Assembly: GCA_032719365.1 (NCBI GenBank)
Contig: CM064863.1
Location: 24,747,137 to 24,811,136 of the forward strand
Length of the DNA: 64,000 nucleotides
Direction: 5' to 3'
Source: Prinsepia uniflora
Taxonomy: Eukaryota > Streptophyta > Magnoliopsida > Rosales > Rosaceae
Part shown: in pieces, positions 1-12,000 of the stretch
Position numbering within the stretch: the first letter of the stretch is position 1
Layout of the letters: every line of letters starts with the position of its first letter
The notes under the pieces: model-generated
Database searches by the model: none
What the model saw: only the letters and a program-made list of their open reading frames with translations
What the model was told of the DNA's origin: nothing
Translations under genes and position numbers: made by a program

Positions 1-2350
1 CCCGAGTCTTTAAACTCAAAACACATGCGCATAATCAGGCCTTCCCAGGATCTTAACGAGTCTTTAAACTCAAAATATAATCAACAGGCCTCGGGGGATA
101 TCACAATAATCGAGTCTTTAAACTCAAAAAATATCAATCCAGGGCCCTCCCCCGTCAATCAACCGAGTCTTTAAACTCAAAACCAAATCCAGCCATATCC
201 GGGTCTTTAAACCCAAAACCAAGTGAAAATCATAGAAAATCCATATCCGAATTCACAATAATGATTCCGTAAGCTAGCATCCGGAATCATCATCCCAAAC
301 CCAAATCCAGAAATTCCCTTTCAAGTTTCAAAACCAAATCCCAAAGCATCAGTTCTGAAATCCAGTTTCAAAACCCGAAATCTCGTTTATCGAAATCACT
401 TTTATGTACAGGGCTTCAAGCCCGAAATCACTTTTCCAAAATCCATTAGAAATCATCGAAATCAAATCATATTTCAAATCCCAAAATCAAATCATCAAAA
501 TCATTGTCAAATCACAACATAAATCGTAATCTCGTAAAACATGCAATTCCGTAAATATCTCGAAATACGTGCAAAACTGTAAAGCATCAAGATCATAATC
601 ATAAACATAGAAATCACGTATAGAAAACATATAAAATATTTATGCATGCATCATAAGTTAGAAAGAAAAGTCCACTCACAGACCATTACGTCGTCGCCTC
701 GATAAGCGTGCACTTACGCCGTTCCCGACTAATCCACTATCACCGGCTTTCTCGAACCTGTCCAAATCTCATAATAAGCTCACTAACTACCTCATTAAGC
801 TTCTACTAAGGCCCCGTAATTTTCCCGAATTTTTAACTATTTTTAAACCAACCCTAAAACCTTCGGATATCCCGAAACATATCGAGATGATATCCGATCG
901 ACTCGAAACTAGTGGCAAAATGTTCGTTACATCGAATACTTTAAAAGTCATGTTGGAACCTTCCTCAAAATCCGTGCCATGCGCCCACACGCGCCGCACA
1001 AAGGGGCTGCGCGTGGGCCTCACGCGCAGCTACTGTTCATCCATGTCCTCTCGCTGAACCAGGTCCAAACCGGTTCGGTTCAGGCTGGTCCAGCCAAACC
1101 GGCGAGGGTTGTTCACTGCTATTTTTCATCCTTTTTCAATCTGATTTTGATCTTTTTCATTCCTAAATGTTTGTCTCACTCTAAGAAAGCAAATTAAAAC
1201 CTAAAACCAAGAACTTAAACCATAAAACTTACCTCCGTAATTCGAATATAAACCGGCCATGTCCTCCTCTCTGTTTTCCTGATTCAGGCCATCTCGGGCC
1301 AACCCACCACGTCCAACAGGTTCCTATTAACATCGAAACCCTCATCTAATTATTCACTTTAAGTAAAAGCCATCAAAACGCAATCTGCCATTTGCAAGCT
1401 CCAACTCACCGTTCACGGGTTTCATGGTCGTCGTCCACGGCAGGCCTCACGGCCAAGTTCGATCCACTCCTAACAGCTCCCTAGACCTCATCCTAGTCAC
1501 CAAGTCGATCGTCAGGCCTCAAAATACCGGTTGCCATTCTGGATAGAAATAGGGCACCCACGGTTCATTTATGTCTCTGCGCCGTCGTAGGCCGCCGTGC
1601 CACTACCATCATCTAACTTCTCCCGCTCCTTCACACATCTCCCTACCATTTGGATGATCACTGGGTTTCATAGTCACACACTACACATACCCCCCTGTTT
1701 CTCTCAACCTGTGCATCACCAATTGTATTTTTAAAACCAATCGAGGCGGTGAAGGAGGCTTCCACGGCCTTCCTGTGAGGGACATGTGTCCCAATCTGGG
1801 TGGGCAACAATCCCTGAGCAGCCAAGTGTCCAAGTATTACTGGGCACAAATTCCAATGCATCAGAATGACCAAAATGCCCCTGCCTTCACAAATTACCAT
1901 TCTACCCTTCACATACTTAGACCAAAATCCTAACCATCCGAAGTCCAATGACAGCATGCCGCCTGTCGTTATACTCAGGGACTTGAGGCCTACATAATGG
2001 TCCTCGAATTACATGAAAATAATTTGTCGTATAAAAAGTCAACCATTTGCCCCTTCTTAACCAAATTACCAAATTACCCTTGAACTTCCGAACATCATAA
2101 CTTCTTCCTTGAATGTCGGAATCGGACGTGCCACCTGTCTATGAACTTGTGACGTCCCGAACTATGTCACAGTCATCGGTCAAAGTCCATTTGACCGCCC
2201 AAAATAAAAGTCAACCGTTCGCCCAATTCCAAGGGTAAAATCGTCATTTCGCACCGTCCGTCCGAAATCACCCTAACTAATCACCGATTAACTTTACTAA
2301 TCCATCATTAGGTACTAATCTAATCCCAGTTTCCAGGCCAGGTTGTTACA
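1..2350 (-). mobile_element. LTR of a Ty3/gypsy-type element, minus orientation, left end off the window
   Basis: This is a long non-coding LTR read on the minus strand. Its biological 5' end is the reverse complement of ...GTTGTTACA at 2350, matching the TGTAAC start of the other LTRs here. It belongs to the family of the solo LTR at 16,583-19,451: both carry the repeated words GAGTCTTTAAACTC and GGGTCTTTAAACCC (here at 4-17, 58-71, 112-125, 165-178, 201-214). By that alignment about 570 bp of the LTR lie left of the window. It interrupts another LTR whose last bases follow at 2351, so the expected target duplication starts GTAGG. Whether it is a solo LTR or the 5' LTR of a longer element cannot be decided. 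Short frames at 787-1197 and 1658-1957 look non-coding. Confidence 0.8.
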
Positions 2351-2397
2351 GTAGGGATCAAGAAGGAATTCTACAAGTCCAGATGATTTCTGCATTA
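2351..2397 (+). repeat. 3' end of the 5' LTR of the host element
   Basis: These 47 bases match the last bases of the LTR at 24,004-24,521 with a few substitutions (for example CCAGATGATTT against CCGGACGATTT). The rest of this LTR lies to the left of the inserted LTR at 1-2350 and is outside the window. The end is TGCATTA here against TGCATCA in the other copy. Confidence 0.75.
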
Positions 2398-2402
2398 ACA
2401 AC

Positions 2403-2420
2403 TGGTGCTTTCATTGAGAG
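2403..2420 (+). other. Putative primer-binding site of the host element
   Basis: TGGTGCTTTCATTGAGAG starts five bases after the LTR end. It begins with TGG, complementary to the CCA tail of a tRNA, which is the expected layout of a plus-strand primer-binding site. I cannot name the tRNA. Confidence 0.5.
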
Positions 2421-2701
2421 CCGAATTGAGAAATACTCAATACATGCTCTCTAGTTTTTTCAAGAAAAACTTAATTATTGTTCATCATTCATTGTTCATC
2501 GTTCTTCGTCTATGTCATGAAATCGAAGAATGAAATGATCTGACAAGCCTATCGCCTTCTTCACAACAACTTATGATAAGAGAAACCTGCTCAACGGAAT
2601 CCCAGAGGTTCAACTGAATCACCCCTAATGGGAACTGCGACCTGTTATGCAATTGGAATTTTTCATGATGCAAGAAAGGGTGCCAGCCCGTGGATACGAC
2701 A
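2421..2701 (+). other. Leader of the host element, with a short frame cut by an insertion
   Basis: This is the internal leader before the nested insertion; the last five bases (CGACA) are the left target duplication. A frame that opens after the TAA near 2626 is still open at the insertion point and continues in phase at 14,677, ending at the TAA at 14,865. Removing the insertion with one CGACA leaves a frame of about 80 codons. It has no recognisable domain and may be a gag remnant or chance. Confidence 0.35.
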
Positions 2702-5516
2702 TGATAGGACCCGTCCCAATACCCCAGGGATTAACGTGGGACGTGCCTGCTCCCGTCTGATACGAAGTGTCAGACCAGGAATAATTCTATCCTTTGCCCA
2801 ACCGGAATTATCAGAGGGAGCCAGGATCAGGAGGATGAGTGTGATGTCTCGTCTCTGCTACAGCCCGCATCCGCAATCAACCTAAAGGGCATTCAAAACA
2901 CGAAAACTGTGAGTGGACAAAAACAAATATTTTAAAAAAACATATTCATAAAAAAAACCTTTATGCCCTTCACTAAAACATATGGATGCATTCGAAAACC
3001 ATTTCTCAACATAAAACACGGGGCCTTGGCCCAAAATCCAATCAAAGTACTTGGGACGTCAGCCCAACTAAATCAAATGGGAACTCAGCCCAAATCCGAC
3101 ACACGTGGGTCTCAGCCAAAAATCACCTCTATGAAATCTCGTACACATATACATATATACATATATAACCCATCCTAGACATCCTCTGATGTCAACTGGG
3201 GCGCACAGCCCCTAAGCAACTCATCCCCGATATATGTCACGATTTCTATATATATAAGTATGCATACTACTCGGGATCTCACTCCGAGTCTACTCTCAGG
3301 AATTCTCCATCTGGGAGGCTCTATCTCCGGATCTAGTCTGGTCATCTCTCCAGAATCTGGTCTGGGTCCACATCTTAACTCCCACTCCTGGAATGGGCTC
3401 CCTATGGGGAACACGCATGCCGGGTAGTGGATCGTGACTCTTCAGGTCGATGTTTGGAGGAGACCAATCAATACGCTCGTAAGAGGGGTATATACATACT
3501 AGTATAGAAAAACCATAAATAGGACTCACACCCGATAACACAAGTCAACTGGGCCTCCAGCCCGAACATATGAGTCAACAGGGCCTCTAGCCCGATTTCA
3601 CAATGAACTGGACATCGAGCCCGAACTCGTAAATCAACGGGGCATCGAGCCCGATATATCAGCGTCAGTCATGATTCCGATCATAGCGATGTGTGCAACC
3701 ATCAATCCAGCACCGCTCTCAATCCTGGTATGTCGCCGTGAACATATCACTACCGCGACCACCTCTAGAACATGGTACACATGTCACCGATCAATCCTCT
3801 AAACTGTCAGCACTCCAAAGTCAAGCCTCTAGTGGCTGCTAGACAATAGGACGTGCACCGTGACCTCTCCGAAGGGAACACATCCCCAGTTCAGAGGTGT
3901 GCATCACGTCGTCCGTCGCCGTGCACACAGCACCCGTCGCGACCACAACTCTGACCCGTAGGTCATCAATAGGGCCTCATGCCCAAGTCAAACCAAATCC
4001 AAATGGGTCGCATGCCCAGTTTTACATTTTCAAAACCATTTCATTAAAATCGAAAGCATAAGCCTGTATTAGCACGTATAAAACCCAAAAATCTCGAAGT
4101 ACGTGCCCATACGTAAACACCCACACAAATGAACTCATGGAACCAAAAAACACATATAAAACATTTATGCATGCATCAAGTTCAAAAGAAAGGTCCATTC
4201 ACAGACCGTCTGAGCTACCGCCTCGATACGCGCGTCGTAAGCCTTCCCGGGTCAATCATCGTCTCCGGGGTTCCCAAACCCCGCCAAATCACTTTAGAGA
4301 GTTACTTACTACTTAATTAACCCCTCACTAAAGCCCTCTAATTTTTCAGAATTTAACTATTTTTAAATGCCTTCTAAAACCTTCGGACAGCCCGAACTAT
4401 ATCGAGACGATGTCCGATCGACTCAAAACCAGTCCCAAAATGATCGTTACATCGAATAGATGATTTCACATGTTAGAACCACCCAAAAACTCTCCCTATG
4501 GGCCCACACTTGCCGCCTGAAGTTGCTGCGTGTGGGAGCCACGTGTTAGTGCTACAGTGTCGTCTTCTTCCTAGGCCAGACCGGTCCTAAGAGGCCGGTC
4601 CGATTTTCTCTGCAAATCCGGCCCAACTGGATCGGCGTGACCGGTCCAGGCTCCTAGACCGTTTAATCTTTATCCTTTCTCTTCCTAATCAATTCTATTT
4701 TTCCTATTTTGATCCTAGGAACCTAAATATATGAATCAAAACACCTAAAACCTACAAAATCGTACCGGCCCAATTTTTCCTCACGGTTCAATAATTCCAA
4801 AAACTCCCCAGGGCTTCCTCAGCCGTGAACCATCACCAAAATCACCCTAATACCTTCCTAACAACCTAACTAACCTATTCTAATCAAGAAAAACCGGCCA
4901 TAACATATGAAATATAAAATGGAGGAAATCGGGCAAAAACGGAGTTACCTGCACGGTTGCCTCCGCCGTCCACAGCGGCGCCATCCTGGCCAGCCACCAC
5001 CTTCCTCACGACCCTCCTCTCACTCTCTTGGTCTCTCAAACGGGAAGGGTTTGGATTAGGTTGGATGTTTGATCGGGTTTGGTAGATGGGAAAATGGTTG
5101 AACAAAGAAAAAGGGATATGCATGAATTGTTTGGGCTGGGCAAAGGATGGGTGACACTTGTCACTCATCCATTGGACCTGTCCAAAATATATGGGCCCCA
5201 CTTAAGTCCAAAAGTCCCTCACCTCGTAAAATGTGCAATAGTACATTCGAACTTCCATGAACCGTAACTTCTCCGTCGAACGTCCGATTTCGTTGTGCCG
5301 TCTGTCTATGGATTTGTATTGTCCCGACCTACGCAATGGTCCTCGGCCCTCGGCTATTGGACCTCCCAGATCAAAAGTCAACTTTTTACCCTCGTTTAGG
5401 GGTAAAATCGTAATTTAGCCATGAACGTCCGTTAATCCTCGACTAATTCCCGATTAGTCTTGCTAATCCGTCATTAATCCCTAATTAATTCTTAAAATCA
5501 TGGACGGGTCGTTACA
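2702..5516 (-). repeat. 3' LTR of copy A
   Basis: The LTR is about 2.8 kb, starting (plus coordinates) TGATAGGACCC and ending GGGTCGTTACA. It holds a row of about 30 bp units with the hairpin word GGGCNNNNAGCCC at 3551-3563, 3581-3593 and 3640-3652, with a variant at 3610-3622. It also carries the module GTGGGAGCCACG near 4530-4545 seen in related LTRs. Non-coding; frames at 3175-3541 and 4884-5201 are not supported. Confidence 0.85.
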
Positions 5517-5518
5517 AA

Positions 5519-5531
5519 CTTCCCCCCTTCA
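5519..5531 (-). other. Polypurine tract of copy A
   Basis: CTTCCCCCCTTCA on the plus strand reads TGAAGGGGGGAAG on the element's strand. It lies two bases from the 3' LTR, the position needed for plus-strand DNA priming. Confidence 0.85.
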
Positions 5532-8500
5532 GGAATTTCGTCCTCGAAATTCAAATTGACCCAATTCCACAACCAACTGTGGACATCCAAGTATGTCCCC
5601 TCTACTGAGTACTCTCGTGTACAAGTACACGTTCGTCACTACGCCGTACTCGTCGGTACGTACTGTCACCGGAGCTCCCAAAGCTCCAACTGGACTCCCG
5701 CGAAGCCACAGTTCGGCTCATAAGTCTCTCTCGAGACAGTGTCGATGTCTCGCCGATCTCGCATGTTGCTCACTCTAATCGTTCAATTATACTAAGTTGA
5801 TTTTAGGTCCTTATATTATAACTTCCTGACACTTTCCGACCTACCAGTTACCATTAAGTTGACTTTTCAGTCTGATGGTTCTTCTCTTCTGACATCTAAG
5901 TTAGCTTTTCAATCTGCCATTCTAACATGCTTCATCCTATAACCATCAGGTTGAAAAACGTATTCCCACTAAGGACTAACATCTCCAAGCTGCCTCCAGC
6001 GCAGCATCCAGTCAGACAACATTCTCTAGGTCCTGACATCCCCATGGCACGGATCCCATCTCGCAGGTCATCCTCAACCTGCGTCATTTACCTACCTCGA
6101 CAATCACATCTGCCAACACTACTGTTTCCTCATACGTAACCTAACTCCCACAACGATCCTTGCTGACTCCAGTGAGAGTCACATCAAACCACACCAATCC
6201 GAACGCAATCGGATACCAATTAACTCCATTACGACGATACGTTGCAACCATCGTAACCAGCCATCAACTCTTGGCTCCACTGCGCTTTCGAGTCCCCGTA
6301 TCTCTCATCACTCAGCGATTTTTTCGCTGATAACTAGACTCACTTCGAGTCTCAACTGTCGTACTACTCGTTTTATCGACACATAAATCGACACCTCGCC
6401 CATCCGGGGTGTATACAGAAAAACACACACAGGCGCTAGGGTTCCTCTGGCCCGCACGGCCCTGAGCTCTCTGCTCACCAAATCTCCGAACCTTCCCTGT
6501 CAACTCTACTCAAGCACATAGCATTCGACGTCCAGTCAGTACACCAATATGTCGGAACACAATCGATCATAGTACTCATCGGTCCGATGTTCAATCGTAC
6601 GTCACAAGCCAGCCTCAATTCGACAAAATCTCTATCCTCAAATCCAACTTGAGGCATCTTCTATTCATCTCTTCCTGATCGATACCTACGTATCATCCTC
6701 GTTTTCTATGTATCCCCATATCCAACCTCTGTCTTGTCCTCCCACCAACTATGCTAAAGGATCCTTCAACTTTCTTGTTCTCACACTATCTGCTAAAGAG
6801 CAGAAAACGAGAAGTCTCTTTCACCGACCTCTAAGTCGAGAGTAGTTGCAACCTTATTGGAAGCATGCTCAACGGTTTCCATTCCTGAGCTAGAAGTCCT
6901 TCTTCCCCGACTAAGAGTATACTATGATTATTACTGTAATGTTTCATCCTTCCCTTCAGGACTAAACACTTCCATTGTTTCTCTTCGGCTTCTTCCATCA
7001 CCGTTCACGTCGGTAACCTAATTCGCACGTCCCAATCCTTATGGGATCCAAATATGACACTGAACACATGTGTCGTTCGTCCACAACGACCTAGAGTACC
7101 TGCCACCCCTCCAGGTATAGGCCATAATTTGCACCGCCAATCTAGGTATAGCTCATACCTCACACCGAGCCACTCGGGATCCTCTCTGTTCCGTTCAGTG
7201 CCCATCGAATTCACACGGCTACTACGCTAGGGCACGTCTACTAACTCGGCCATAAACTAGGCCCTCAACTCACTTGGACATCCTCCATGTGTCCGTAAGC
7301 AATCCAAGTTGCTTATCCGTTTACGATCGTTTATGCACATCCAAAAGGATGTCAATTCATCCTAATCCGATATACCGCTCGATCGAAGAGTCACAACAGG
7401 TTCTTGCTGTAATCTGCAGACAACTATCTACGTATTACCAAATCCGACCCTACGGTCACTAATCCTCACGATAGTACTCTTGTCGTCCATTCCTTCCGAC
7501 TAACGAAACCTGTCTATAACTACTGTAAGGACCCATTCTATTTCTCACTGTCAGGTTCCTCCTCAAACCAGCGTACCCAAACTTATGAGGTATGGTTAAC
7601 CGCAGTTAACCAAACCATCTCCCACACGATTTCCAAGATAAATCTACACTAGCAGACGAATCCTTCTCGTCGTGTAGTGGTAGAACCTTACCATGAACAC
7701 ATCACGACTGCGCTATCCTCAGCTCGTGGCTTGTCATCTCCTCTAGTTAACGTCATTGCATCACAGCCACCCAGAGTGCAAATCGAACAAATCCTATGAC
7801 CCTGCTCAAACCGAGCAATCGCCACTAATCTCCGCTGGGTTCGGAAGGGCTCTGCCGCCCTCGTACTCATGACTCTAGGTATGACCATTCCGACAATCCA
7901 TATCGGGGAATGAACGTTCCCCAAATGTTCCTCGATTCTCAACAATCACCAATAATTCTAGTCTCGATGGTGGTTCCTACTACGAGCTTGTGCAGACACA
8001 ACCACACACAATACCACCGAGACTTCGAAACTACGAGGTCGACTCACCGCCGGCACCAACTGCGCAACACACCACGTCTGCCGATCGCTTCACCTCAAAA
8101 TCCAATCCACAAGTATCGCTCTCCTAATTACTCGTCCAACCAATCACCGTCTAGGGTTACCACAACCTAGCTGCTTGCTGCAGCATGTCCATCCAGACCG
8201 ATCCAATGCGCTCAACTCCGAAGAGTCGTCGTACCCCGATACTGGCTTCCAACCAACCGGCAACCACAATCCAAGGATCTCGTCATCTCATAACTCTACA
8301 ACGTCCAGGCGCTGGCCTCTACAAGAACTTGGCCTAAGTCTGTGCCTAACACTGCACTACTGCTACACGTCGTAATCGTATCCTGCCATGTTGCACAACA
8401 ACTACTTCGGGCATCCTCTGCCAATCGACATCCCTCCAGGATTCGACACCTCTAAACGTGGCATCTCGTGCCAAATAAGGTCAATGTTCCTATCCCAAAA

Positions 8501-8966
8501 GTCTCCACTAGACTCAACCAGAGTCATCCACTAGATCCTTCATGACCTCAACTGCTCCCTGCAGCACAATTTCTGAACCTTGTAGTTCTATTGTGAACGA
8601 TCCTAACGTCCGACCTCTACGGATTCCACTATGCTCTGTTCCATATCAGTCACTCAACGGTCCCGACTCTCGGGTCGTCATACGGTATCTACTGGTCTAT
8701 TGGATCCTATCTCTAGTAACTATGGAGCTCTAAGCCGTTGGATTCACATGCTCGTTAATCCCGCTCGGGATCCAACCTCTCGGAAAACGCGGCATCCTAT
8801 GCCAATTGAAGCCTAATCCATCGTACCTCGTGTCAAACGTGCACAAACTAGGGTCGATTCTACCGAATTCTCGTACTAGTACCCTAACTATTAGGTTGAT
8901 GACAGGTTGTTTCGACTGCAGAGACATCACATCCTCGATCTACGAGCACTCCGAGAGCAAAACTTG

Positions 8967-8990
8967 CTCTGATACCAACTGGTATCAGAG
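8967..8990. repeat. Perfect 11+2+11 palindrome of the primer-binding site
   Basis: CTCTGATACCA, two bases, then TGGTATCAGAG form a perfect dyad. Each arm equals most of the primer-binding site at 9017-9029, so the leader holds one direct and one inverted extra copy about 40 bp inside the true site. Copy B has the same arrangement at 32,209-32,233. Confidence 0.85.
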
Positions 8991-9016
8991 TACCATGACT
9001 ATCATATGAGCCAACC

Positions 9017-9029
9017 TGCTCTGATACCA
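9017..9029 (-). other. Primer-binding site of copy A (tRNA-iMet type)
   Basis: TGCTCTGATACCA on the plus strand gives TGGTATCAGAGCA on the element's strand, complementary to the 3' end of initiator methionine tRNA. It is three bases from the 5' LTR. Confidence 0.9.
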
Positions 9030-9032
9030 ACT

Positions 9033-12000
9033 TGACAGGACCCTTCCCAAATCCCCAGGGACTAACGTGGGACGTGTCTGCTCCCGTCTGACATGAAGTG
9101 TCAGACCAGGGATAATTCCATCCTTTGCCCAACCGGGACTATCAGAGGGCGCTAGGATCAGGAGGAGGAGTGTGATGTCTCGTCTTTACTACAGCCCGCA
9201 TCCACGATCAACCTGAAGGGCATTCAAAACATGAAAACTGTGAGTGGACAAAAACAAATACTTTATAAAAATATTTTCATAAAAATACCTTTATGCCCTT
9301 CACTAAAACATATGCATGCATTCAAAAACCATTTCTCAACATAAAACACGGGGCCTTGGCCCAAAATCCAATCAAAGTACTTGGGACCTCAGCCGAACTA
9401 AATCAAAAGGGAACTCAGCCCAAATTCGACACACGTGGGTCTGAGCCCAAAAATCACCTCTGTGAAATCTCGTACATATATACATATATAACCCATCCTA
9501 GACATCCTCTGATGTCAACTCGGGGCACATAGCCCCTAGGGAACTCATCCCCGATATATGTCACGATTTCTATATATATAAATATGCATACTACTCGGGA
9601 TCTCACTCCGAGTCTACTCCCAGGAATTCTCCATCTGGGAGGCTCTATCTCTGGATCAAGTCCAGACATCTCTCCAGAATCTGGTCCGGGTCCACATCTT
9701 AACTCCCACTCCTGGAATGGGCTCCCGATGGGGAACACGCATGCCGGGTAGTGGATCGTGACTCTCCAGGTCAACGTCTAGAGGAGACCAATCAATACGC
9801 TCGTAAGGAGGGTATATACATACTAGTATAGAAAAACCATAAACGGGACTCACGCCCGATAACACAAGTCAACTGGGCCTCCAGCCCGAATATATGACTC
9901 AACAGGGCCTCTAGCCCGATTTCACAATGAACTGGGCATCAAGCTCGAACTCGTAAATAAACGGGGCATCGAGCCCGATATCTCAGGGTTAGTCACGATT
10001 CCGATCATAGCTGACAGGACCAATCCCAATCCCCCCAGGATTAACGCGGGATGACACTGCTCCCGTCTGACACGACGTGTCAGACAATGGATATTTCCGA
10101 CCTTTGCCCTCCCGGGCTATCAGAGTACGCCAGGATCCGGAGGAGGCATTTGATATCTCGGTCTCTGCTACCATCCACATCGTATCCAACCTGAAGGGTA
10201 TTAAAAACAGAAAGATTGTGAGTGGAAAAAAATAATAAGTTTCGTAAAACACATTTATAAAAGACCTTTATACCCTTCACTAAAAAGCATGCATGCATAG
10301 TAAAACCATTTATCTAATCGTATATGTTAAAACATCCATAATTAGGGTCTCAGCCCCAAATTCTGTAAATACAAGTCACCCGGGCTCCTGCCCAAAACCA
10401 TTTACAGAAAACCATAAGATAATAACCATATGTGGGATCTCAGCCCAATCCATTTATCATCATAAAACACAATTTCCCAAACCAATTGAAATCATGTTTA
10501 TCCATTATATTTCATATCCAGAACCTGTCACGGTAAAATAAAGCTACACGTATGCTAACCGGGGTCTCAAACCCAAGTCTCTCCGGGGTCCACCCAGGTC
10601 AATGTCCGTAGATCAATGACCCTCCCTGGAGGTAACGAACCATGCCCATCTTGAGAGTAAGGAACCCAACTGGATGGCGACTCCACTCAGTCAGTGCTCC
10701 GTGACTACTCCCGGGTCCACCCAAGCCAACGACCCTCCCCGGAGGAGACAATCATATATAAAGGATGGAATATGAAAAACCATTTGAAATCATTATTTAA
10801 ATCTTTCCAGGATTCATGCCCGGCCCCCATAAGCCGTCATAATCCATAAAATCCTTTCCGAGGGTTCATGCCGGTTCCCATAAACCGTTATGAACCATAA
10901 AAACCATTTGTAACACATAGCTGGGCGCTAGGCCCGAATCCACATAGAAACTGGACCTCCAGTCCGAATCGTAAACCAATTGGGCCTCGTGCCCCATTTC
11001 ATAAACCAATTGGGTCTCGTGCCCCATTTCGTAAATCAAATGGATTTCTAACCTGAGTTTACCTTTTCAAATCCAAAATCATTTCATTAAACTATTTACA
11101 AAACCATAAGACTGGAAAATCAAAGTAAAACTAGAAAACCTCGATTTACGTGCAAGCACGTAAATCACCTCGAAATACGTGAAACCATATAATTCACAAA
11201 TATCCAAATCACATTCATAATCCATATAAAACATTTATGCATGCATCACAGTTTAGAAATCAAGGTCCACTCACAGACCGTCCGAGCTACCACATCGATT
11301 TGCGTGTCGTAGGCTCTCCCGAGCCGATCACTGTCACCCGGGTCTCCCGAACATGTCCAAATCGTAATAGAAGGTTACTAACTACCTTATTAACCTCCTA
11401 CCAAAGCCCCATAATTTTTCCGAACTTTTAACTATTTTTAAGCCGACCCTAAACCTTCTAATGCCCTGAAACATATCGAGACGGTGTCCGATTGACACGA
11501 AACTAGTCCCAAAATGTTCGTTACATTGAATAGAAGAATTCACGTGTTGAACACTTCCCCAAAATACTGTTCACGTGCACTCACGCGCCCTAGAAGGTCC
11601 AAAACACTGTTCATCGTCACTAACCTCCAGTTGAACCAGTTTACTGTTCACGACACTGTTCACCCGTCTTCAACCTCGGTTTTCTCTGGTTTTTGGACCG
11701 ATTTTAGGTCCATTTCATCTCCGTTTTATCCTAATATCATCCTAATCCTATTTCCTATCATTTAGACATTAAAAACGAAGTAAAAACCGTAAAACCCATA
11801 CCTTAATCCGTCGTTCATGGCGGCCGAAATTTCCCACGCCGTTCACGGCTGTTCCAGGCCATCCAACGCCTCGAAACCAATCTCATTCACCTCCTAAAGT
11901 CCCTAGAAGCCGTTTCTAATCTAAACCATCGATTAAAACGTACCAAAAACCAATATCCAAAATTTGAATATTTTTACCTCACGGGTTCCCTCTCCCCGTC

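Larger units (their letters stand above)
5517..9032 (-). other. Non-coding internal region of copy A
   Basis: Between the LTRs are 3.5 kb with only short frames of 60-86 codons, in scattered phases and with no retroelement motif. The part next to the primer site (about 8600-9016) is strongly similar, on the minus strand, to 32,134-32,570 in copy B. The stretch around 6240-6310 matches 33,770-33,800, and the end near 5517-5575 matches 34,390-34,450. The terminal segment still reads as 'fine pol 3' end' DNA (AATTTCGAGGACGAAATT on the minus strand), a string seen at the end of chromoviral pol genes. This suggests origin by internal replacement of a coding element. Confidence 0.65.

Noticed and set aside
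8965..9030. tRNA gene suggested by tRNA-like strings
   Set aside because: The strings are the 11-13 base primer-binding complement in direct and inverted copies; there is no cloverleaf.
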